NCBI RefSeq assembly: GCF_026790145.1
Contig: NZ_JALAMS010000045.1
Span: forward strand, 1 to 45,632
Direction of reading: 5' to 3'
DNA from: Bacillus_I endophytica_A
GTDB lineage: Bacteria > Bacillota > Bacilli > Bacillales > Bacillaceae_H
DNA length: 45,632 nt
Under the pieces are notes generated by a model. It ran no database searches, was not told where the DNA came from, and saw nothing but the letters and a program-made list of their open reading frames with translations. Of the stretch, positions 41,006 through 45,632 are shown in pieces (the first letter of the stretch is position 1; every line of letters begins with the position of its first letter). The translations under genes were made by a program, and so were the position numbers.

Positions 41006-41875
41006 GTGGATAATCGTGATTGGCTTATTTTACATACGTTATTTCATGAGAAAAACATCACAAAGACGGGAAAAATTCTGTATATTGCTCAACCAACGTT
41101 AACAAAGCGTTTAAAACAAATTGAAACAGAGTTAGGAGTAAAAATTGTTGACAGAGGGATAAAAGGAGTTCAGTTTACGCCTCAAGGAGAATACATTGCA
41201 AAACGCGCTGAAGAAGTGCTTCATATCTTTCGTGAGATAAAGGAAGATATTGATAACTTTAATCATAGTGTTTCAGGGACGTTAAGATTAGGTGTATCAA
41301 ACTTTATTAGCAAATACAAACTTCCCATTCTATTAAAGTTGTTTAAGAAGCACTACCCTGACGTCGAGTTTCAAGTAGACACAGGTTACAGCAAGGATAT
41401 CTTTAATTTAGTTTACACTCAATCTTCACATATTGGGTTTATTCGCGGAGAATACAGCTGGCCAGATCAAAAGCACTTATTATTTGAAGAAGAGTTATGT
41501 ATAGCATCTAAACATCCCATTCAACTTGACGAGCTTCCCCATTTACCGAGGATTGACTACCGAACAGATCAGCTATACAAACAGTTAGTGGAAAATTGGT
41601 GGACAGAACACTATTCCGAGCCACCGTACATTGCGATGTCTGTTGACCAAGGAGATACATGCAAGGAGATGGTGTTAAACGGATTAGGTTATGCCATTAT
41701 GCCCTCCCTCTTCCTGCGTGACGTAGAGGATATTCATAAAATTCATCTAAAAGATAAAGAAGGAAAAAAGATAACTCAAAAGACGTGGATGTTTTATTAT
41801 AACGAATCAACAGAGTTAAACGTTGTCAGCGCATTTGTAGATTTTATAAAGGAATTAGATGTCTATCATCTCTAA
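41006..41875 (+). CDS. LysR-family regulator, CitR/CcpC-like
   Basis: A 289-aa LysR-type regulator: helix-turn-helix KNITKTGKILYIAQPTLTKR (about 16-35), effector domain from residue 92 (GTLRLGVSNFISKYKLP). It resembles CcpC/CitR, which control aconitase and citrate synthase genes in B. subtilis and respond to citrate. It starts at GTG 41006 behind a perfect AAGGAGG and is divergent from the aconitase gene, which it probably regulates. Confidence 0.85.
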   Translation: MDNRDWLILHTLFHEKNITKTGKILYIAQPTLTKRLKQIETELGVKIVDRGIKGVQFTPQGEYIAKRAEEVLHIFREIKEDIDNFNHSVSGTLRLGVSNFISKYKLPILLKLFKKHYPDVEFQVDTGYSKDIFNLVYTQSSHIGFIRGEYSWPDQKHLLFEEELCIASKHPIQLDELPHLPRIDYRTDQLYKQLVENWWTEHYSEPPYIAMSVDQGDTCKEMVLNGLGYAIMPSLFLRDVEDIHKIHLKDKEGKKITQKTWMFYYNESTELNVVSAFVDFIKELDVYHL

Positions 41876-41892
41876 TCCCCTTAAAAAATAAT

Positions 41893-41970
41893 AAAAAGGG
41901 ACAAGCTAAAGATCAAGCATTCAGGCGTTGTTGAATACAACTCTCTTTCTTTACTAGCCCGTCCCTTTTT
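41893..41970. terminator. Long hairpin terminator between lysR and the RraA-family gene
   Basis: AAAAAGGGAC (41893-41902) pairs with GTCCCTTTTT (41961-41970). An inner stem GCTAAAG with CTTTA-CTAGC and a large loop lie within. T-runs on both strands suit the convergent genes. Confidence 0.75.
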
Positions 41971-41998
41971 TTAATATCTTTCGTTTTAACCCTTTCTT

Positions 41999-42613
41999 TT
42001 ACTTTGAAAGAAAGTGATCTAGATATTTTATTACTTCTTCCCTATCCCCAGAAACTTTCTCTTCTCTTTTTATATCTAACGCTAATTTATCTAATGCTTT
42101 ATCAAGAACTTCTTGCTCCATTGCTTGGGGAACTACTACGACCCCATCCCCATCACCAATAATAAGATCACCAGGAGAAATGGTAACCCCTCCACAAGAA
42201 ATAGGCACATTTAATTCACCATTCCCTGCTTTTCCACTCGCCGCTACTGTTGTTCCTTTACAAAAAACCGGAAAGTCTAGTCTTTTAATTCCTTCAAGAT
42301 CACGGATAACTCCATCGACAACAATTCCTTTAATCCCCAATGTTTTGGCCATGCCTACTATAAAGTCACCGGCAATTGCCCGATATGTATCCCCTTTTGC
42401 ATCAACAACTAATACATCTCCTGGTTTAGCTTCTCTAATCGCTCGCAAAAAAATAAGGTTGTCGCCTACAGGCATTTTAACGGTAAAAGCTCTTCCCACA
42501 ACTTTATACTTATCTTGTAATGGCTTGATCGATGAATCTAAATTATTAAGACCTTCCATAGCATCAGAAATACAGGTAGTTGGAACCTCTTGAAATTTAT
42601 TCTCTATATCCAT
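41999..42613 (-). CDS. RraA-family aldolase/decarboxylase
   Basis: A 204-aa member of the RraA/HMG-aldolase family. Motifs: GDVLVVDAKGDTYRAIAGDF and IKGIVVDGVIRDLEGI, with the metal- and substrate-binding Arg-Asp pair in VIRD. Bacillus-type members act on 4-hydroxy-4-methyl-2-oxoglutarate or decarboxylate oxaloacetate; true RNase E inhibition is not expected. It sits next to the aconitase/citrate-transporter genes, so disposal of a C4-C6 keto acid is a plausible role. The ribosome site GGAGAG precedes ATG 42613. Confidence 0.82.
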   Translation of the reverse strand: MDIENKFQEVPTTCISDAMEGLNNLDSSIKPLQDKYKVVGRAFTVKMPVGDNLIFLRAIREAKPGDVLVVDAKGDTYRAIAGDFIVGMAKTLGIKGIVVDGVIRDLEGIKRLDFPVFCKGTTVAASGKAGNGELNVPISCGGVTISPGDLIIGDGDGVVVVPQAMEQEVLDKALDKLALDIKREEKVSGDREEVIKYLDHFLSK

Positions 42614-43238
42614 CTGTTATCTCTCCTCTTTCCTCAATAAATACGTTATCTTTGTGAAAACTAAATGTTCTATCAAATATCTTTTTTCTAGCTACATTTC
42701 TTTATATTTAGGTTAAGAGATGTTGAATTTATTTTAACTTAGAATTGTATAGTGAAAAAATCGAAACAATTCATACCTAGATATGAATTTTAGGAATGCT
42801 AGTTTACTTTTTATATTGGACACGAACGCTATAATGACAGCTGTCAAACGTGAAAATATCGTTAACTAAACCATCGAGTAAATGCAGTAGTTAAAGTTTG
42901 AAATGTGAACAAGGAAAGGATCCTCCATACTTTGGCCCCCTTCATTAAACGATTATAAGTCTGTTCTTGTTAGATCACCGGGTTGAAGATGACACTTAAA
43001 CAGGTATATTGATTTTAGGTGAGGAAGATCAACTTTATTTAAAGCAGACAAATGAGAAAATGACGTTTAAAAGATTCTTATGTAAGAATTGAAAATTAAT
43101 ATAAGGGCAACATAATGATTATTAATTGAACACAGACTTAGACAAAAAAGATATCGAGGATTATTCCGAATAAATAAAGAGTTGAAAATTTCCTTGTTCT
43201 AATCTGTGATTTTCTAGAAGGTATTGAGGTGTTGAAAT
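42614..43238. other. Long intergenic stretch upstream of cdaS
   Basis: No intact gene is seen. TATAAT at 42830-42835 runs directly into the perfect palindrome TGACAGCTGTCA (42835-42846). A plus-strand frame around 42960-43092 reads ISLFLLDHRVEDDT, stop, then ILILGEEDQLYLKQTNEKM, and looks like a gene remnant. Confidence 0.45.
42835..42846. promoter_or_regulatory. Perfect 12-bp palindrome
   Basis: TGACAGCTGTCA lies at the end of a TATAAT hexamer, as an operator might, but no intact gene follows for almost 400 bp. Confidence 0.4.
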
Positions 43239-43859
43239 GTGGACACTCCTAATTGCGATTTTTCCCCAATGAAACAGCAATTGGCAGAAGGAATACAGCA
43301 AATTACGAATGAACTTCAACATAGTTTAGGTGTACTAGACAATGAAAGCTATTGTCTTTTAGGGAAACTAGAGGGTATTAAAGAAAAGTTTATTAATATT
43401 GAATCTGTCGCTGCTTCTTTTTATTTAAACTGCTATTTAGCAGCTTTTACAGACAAATATGCAGAGCTGTCTCTTTGTGTTCAGCGACTATCCGACCGAC
43501 GTCATGGAGCATTAATCGTCGTAGAACGTCGTGATGCCCTTGATTCTTTCATCCAAAAAGGAACCGATGTAGGAGCCACTTTAACTCCTGCATTGTTAGA
43601 AGCTATCTTTTACCCTGGAAACCCTCTCCATGATGGTGCTGTACTGATCCGCTCTAACCAAATCGTTTCAGCCGCGAATGTTCTTCCTCTTACAGCGACC
43701 GTTATAAGGGGAAAAAAACTAGGTACCCGCCATCGTGCTGCACTAGGCTTAACAGAGCAAAGTGACGCGCTTGTTCTTGTTGTATCTGAAGAGACAGGGA
43801 GAGTTTCCTTTGCGCTTAACGGAAAACTCTATCCTATTATTACGACTGCCTCGTTATAA
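43239..43859 (+). CDS. cdaS: Sporulation diadenylate cyclase CdaS
   Basis: A 206-aa cyclase making c-di-AMP from two ATP. Residues 1-80 are the two autoinhibitory helices of CdaS/YojJ; the DAC domain follows, with DGA at 132-134 (PLHDGAVLI) and RHR at 164-166 (LGTRHRAALG). Length agrees with B. subtilis CdaS (207 aa), which acts in the forespore and influences germination. GTG 43239 follows GAGGTG at good spacing. The 625-bp upstream gap should hold a sporulation promoter, which I could not define. Confidence 0.9.
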   Translation: MDTPNCDFSPMKQQLAEGIQQITNELQHSLGVLDNESYCLLGKLEGIKEKFINIESVAASFYLNCYLAAFTDKYAELSLCVQRLSDRRHGALIVVERRDALDSFIQKGTDVGATLTPALLEAIFYPGNPLHDGAVLIRSNQIVSAANVLPLTATVIRGKKLGTRHRAALGLTEQSDALVLVVSEETGRVSFALNGKLYPIITTASL

Positions 43860-44183
43860 AAAAGAAGGTTCATCGTAACGATATAACTCTCCCCTTTTAA
43901 CATCATGTACTTCACAAACGTCAAGAAGGTACAAATCATTTGAGCAATAAGAGATTTGTGCCTTCTATTTTTATGTACATTGTTGATATATAAGAAAAGG
44001 AATTTCTCTAATTTTTATTGAGCATAAAAATTATACTTTTGATTAATAAAAAACCGCTTTTTCTCCTTTTCAAGTTTATATTAAGGTTATAAAAAAAATG
44101 TTCTATCCCTCTTCATGAAATATATATTTCATTATATAATACAAAAAGAAATATTTATTTTAAAAAAGGTGGAGATTATTTTG
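43860..44183. other. Intergenic stretch between cdaS and the aminotransferase
   Basis: Apart from the terminator at 43924-43972, no gene or clear element is seen in this AT-rich region. Confidence 0.6.
43924..43972 (+). terminator. Terminator after cdaS
   Basis: AGAAGGTACAAATC (43924-43937) pairs with GATTTGTGCCTTCT (43953-43966) with one T-G pair, followed by ATTTTTA. Confidence 0.82.
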
Positions 44184-45560
44184 ATGACAGGTCAAGAAAA
44201 TGGATTGTTATCCGAAAGCACTCAAACATCAGCAACTCTATTTACAAAAGCATGTAAAGTAATTCCTGGAGGAGTAACAGCAAATATTAAATATTTTAAT
44301 CCTCATCCAATAATGATGGAAAAAGGAAAAGGAAGTAAACTCTTTGATGTAGATGGAAATGAATATATTGATTACTTATTATGCTATGGTGCTCTTATTT
44401 TAGGCCATGGTCATCATAAAGTATTTGAAGCTGTAACAAAGCAAATGATGGAATCTGGTACAACTATCTTCGGTACACCACACAAAACGGAAACAATAAT
44501 GGCCGAAAAATTAGTTGAATTATATCCAGGTATTGAAATGGTTCGCTATACAAACTCAGGCTTAGAAGCAACACTTTTAGCTATTCGTACGGCTGTTGCC
44601 TACACAGGTAAACAGAAAATCGCAAAATTTGAAGGGCATTATCATGGCGGCTATGACCAAGTGCTTGTAAGTGTTAATCCCGATATGGATAGAGCTGGAG
44701 AAGCATCAGCTCCTAGCGCAGTAGGTGAATCAAGAGGATTACCAGATTACTATCTAAAAAATACAGTGATTCTCCCCTTTAATGATTTAGAAGCAACAGA
44801 GAAGATTCTAAGAGATCATGCACATGAATTAGCAGGTGTTATTCTAGAACCAATTCAAGGTGGTTTTATCCCTGCTAATCAAGATTTTATGACAGGTCTT
44901 CGCAAAATTACAGAAGAGCTGAACATTGTATTAATCTTCGACGAAGTAAAAACTGAGTTTAGATTATCACTTGGTGGTGCACAAAAAATTTATGGAATCA
45001 AACCAGATATTACAGCTTTAGGAAAAGTTCTTGGTGGTGGTTTCCCTATAGGAGCTATTGGTGGGAAGAAAGAGATGATGATGATTAGTTCTGCTAGAGA
45101 TGGTCGCGACATTTTAACAGCAGGTACAGAAAATACCGATAAACAAGACCCTCTATATCATAGTGGAACATACAATGGTCACCCAACTATACTCGCAGCA
45201 GGATTAGCAACGATTAATGTACTAGAACGAGAAGGTACAATGGACAAATTATTTGCAAGAACTCAATTATTAAGAAAACAGTTAGAGGAAATCTATAAAT
45301 CTTATGGATTAACGATGCAAACACTTGGCATGGGGAGTATTTTTAATATTATCCTTGGTGAAGGAGATATAAAAAATTATCGTGATATGAGTAAATCTAA
45401 TACAAAATTACGAAAACAGATTGATTATGAATTGTTGAAGTTAGGTATTTATACAAAACCACTTAATCGCTACTCAATGTCGGTGGTGCACACTGAAGAA
45501 GATGTACATCGTACAGTAACAGCACATGATGAAGCCATCAAACGTGTTTTAAATAAATAA
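44184..45560 (+). CDS. Class-III aminotransferase, glutamate-1-semialdehyde aminomutase-like
   Basis: A 458-aa PLP enzyme. Landmarks: GGVTANIKYFNPHPIMMEKG, the PLP phosphate segment YTNSGLEATLLAIRTA, Asp253 (IFDEVKTEFR) and Schiff-base Lys281 (TALGKVLGGGFPIG). The start ATG 44184 lies nine bases after AGGTGGAG; an in-frame ATG at 44115 has no ribosome site. It is longer than HemL (about 430) and not near heme genes, so it is probably an aminotransferase or aminomutase of another substrate, often annotated as aspartate aminotransferase family. Confidence 0.82.
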   Translation: MTGQENGLLSESTQTSATLFTKACKVIPGGVTANIKYFNPHPIMMEKGKGSKLFDVDGNEYIDYLLCYGALILGHGHHKVFEAVTKQMMESGTTIFGTPHKTETIMAEKLVELYPGIEMVRYTNSGLEATLLAIRTAVAYTGKQKIAKFEGHYHGGYDQVLVSVNPDMDRAGEASAPSAVGESRGLPDYYLKNTVILPFNDLEATEKILRDHAHELAGVILEPIQGGFIPANQDFMTGLRKITEELNIVLIFDEVKTEFRLSLGGAQKIYGIKPDITALGKVLGGGFPIGAIGGKKEMMMISSARDGRDILTAGTENTDKQDPLYHSGTYNGHPTILAAGLATINVLEREGTMDKLFARTQLLRKQLEEIYKSYGLTMQTLGMGSIFNIILGEGDIKNYRDMSKSNTKLRKQIDYELLKLGIYTKPLNRYSMSVVHTEEDVHRTVTAHDEAIKRVLNK

Positions 45561-45582
45561 GCGTGCTTCACTAAAGAAGGAA

Positions 45583-45632
45583 AAGTAGAGCTATAACAGG
45601 TGTTTATCCTTACACCTGTTATAGCTCTACTT
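45583..45632 (+). terminator. 21-bp perfect hairpin at the window end
   Basis: The arm at 45583-45603 (AAGTAGAGCTATAACAGG...) pairs perfectly with 45612-45632 around an 8-base loop. It is probably the aminotransferase terminator; any T-run lies beyond the window. Confidence 0.75.

Noticed and set aside
1..45632. CRISPR arrays, tRNA or rRNA genes, prophage modules
   Set aside because: No regularly spaced repeats, no cloverleaf or rRNA-like sequence and no phage structural genes were noticed by eye.

Overview
The window looks like chromosome from a low-GC, endospore-forming member of the Bacillaceae, most like the Priestia (Bacillus) megaterium group. The supporting signs are AT-rich DNA, strong AGGAGG-type ribosome sites, spore-linked genes (transglutaminase tgl, sporulation diadenylate cyclase cdaS, a DUF2642 protein, a Tyr/Asp/Lys-rich coat-like protein), CcpA cre boxes and an AdhR-type MerR regulon. 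The genus is an inference. No rRNA, tRNA, CRISPR array, intact prophage or intact insertion sequence was seen.

Layout. 0-9 kb: a thioredoxin-like gene; an AdhR-like MerR regulator convergent with its alcohol dehydrogenase target, both promoters carrying the same 9-2-9 operator; a DUF2642 protein; a nitroreductase killed by one stop codon; a ribbon-helix-helix-like protein behind a Fur-like 17-bp dyad; an iron-type alcohol dehydrogenase; a YfmQ-like protein; and a MocR-type regulator. 8.5-12 kb: DUF3147/marR and fetAB operons and a secreted peptidoglycan-binding protein. 12-19 kb: membrane proteins, a divergent lysR/SDR pair and a divergent mocR/EamA pair, then a coat-like protein.

19-29 kb is an accessory stretch with long gaps and much decay. 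It holds arylamine N-acetyltransferase, two YsnF-type DUF2382 proteins, tgl and a cupin, mixed with a DUF421 gene broken by an amber codon, a DUF3231 gene with two stops and two frameshifts, a DUF1835/DUF3658-like remnant and a 5'-truncated gene.

30-36.4 kb is the most interesting part. Three minus-strand genes (TIM-barrel epimerase, PfkB kinase, MFS transporter) match in order and sequence character the kguE-kguK-kguT 2-ketogluconate genes of Pseudomonas. They are followed by a LacI-family regulator and by hxlA-hxlB-like genes. The kgu and hxl promoters have the same design: -35, 17-bp spacer with a cre box, -10, then an AAACCGGTTT operator, whose core is that of PtxS, the Pseudomonas regulator of kgu. 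No kguD reductase is present. I propose that the HxlB-like isomerase and HxlA-like lyase replace it: 2-keto-6-phosphogluconate to 3-keto-6-phosphogluconate to ribulose 5-phosphate plus CO2, without NAD(P)H.

36.5-42.6 kb carries a citrate-type CitMHS transporter with a cre box, an AcnA-type aconitase, a divergent LysR regulator and an RraA-family aldolase/decarboxylase, plausibly a tricarboxylate-use module. 43-45.6 kb carries cdaS and a class-III aminotransferase of the glutamate-1-semialdehyde aminomutase type, with a long perfect hairpin at the very end.
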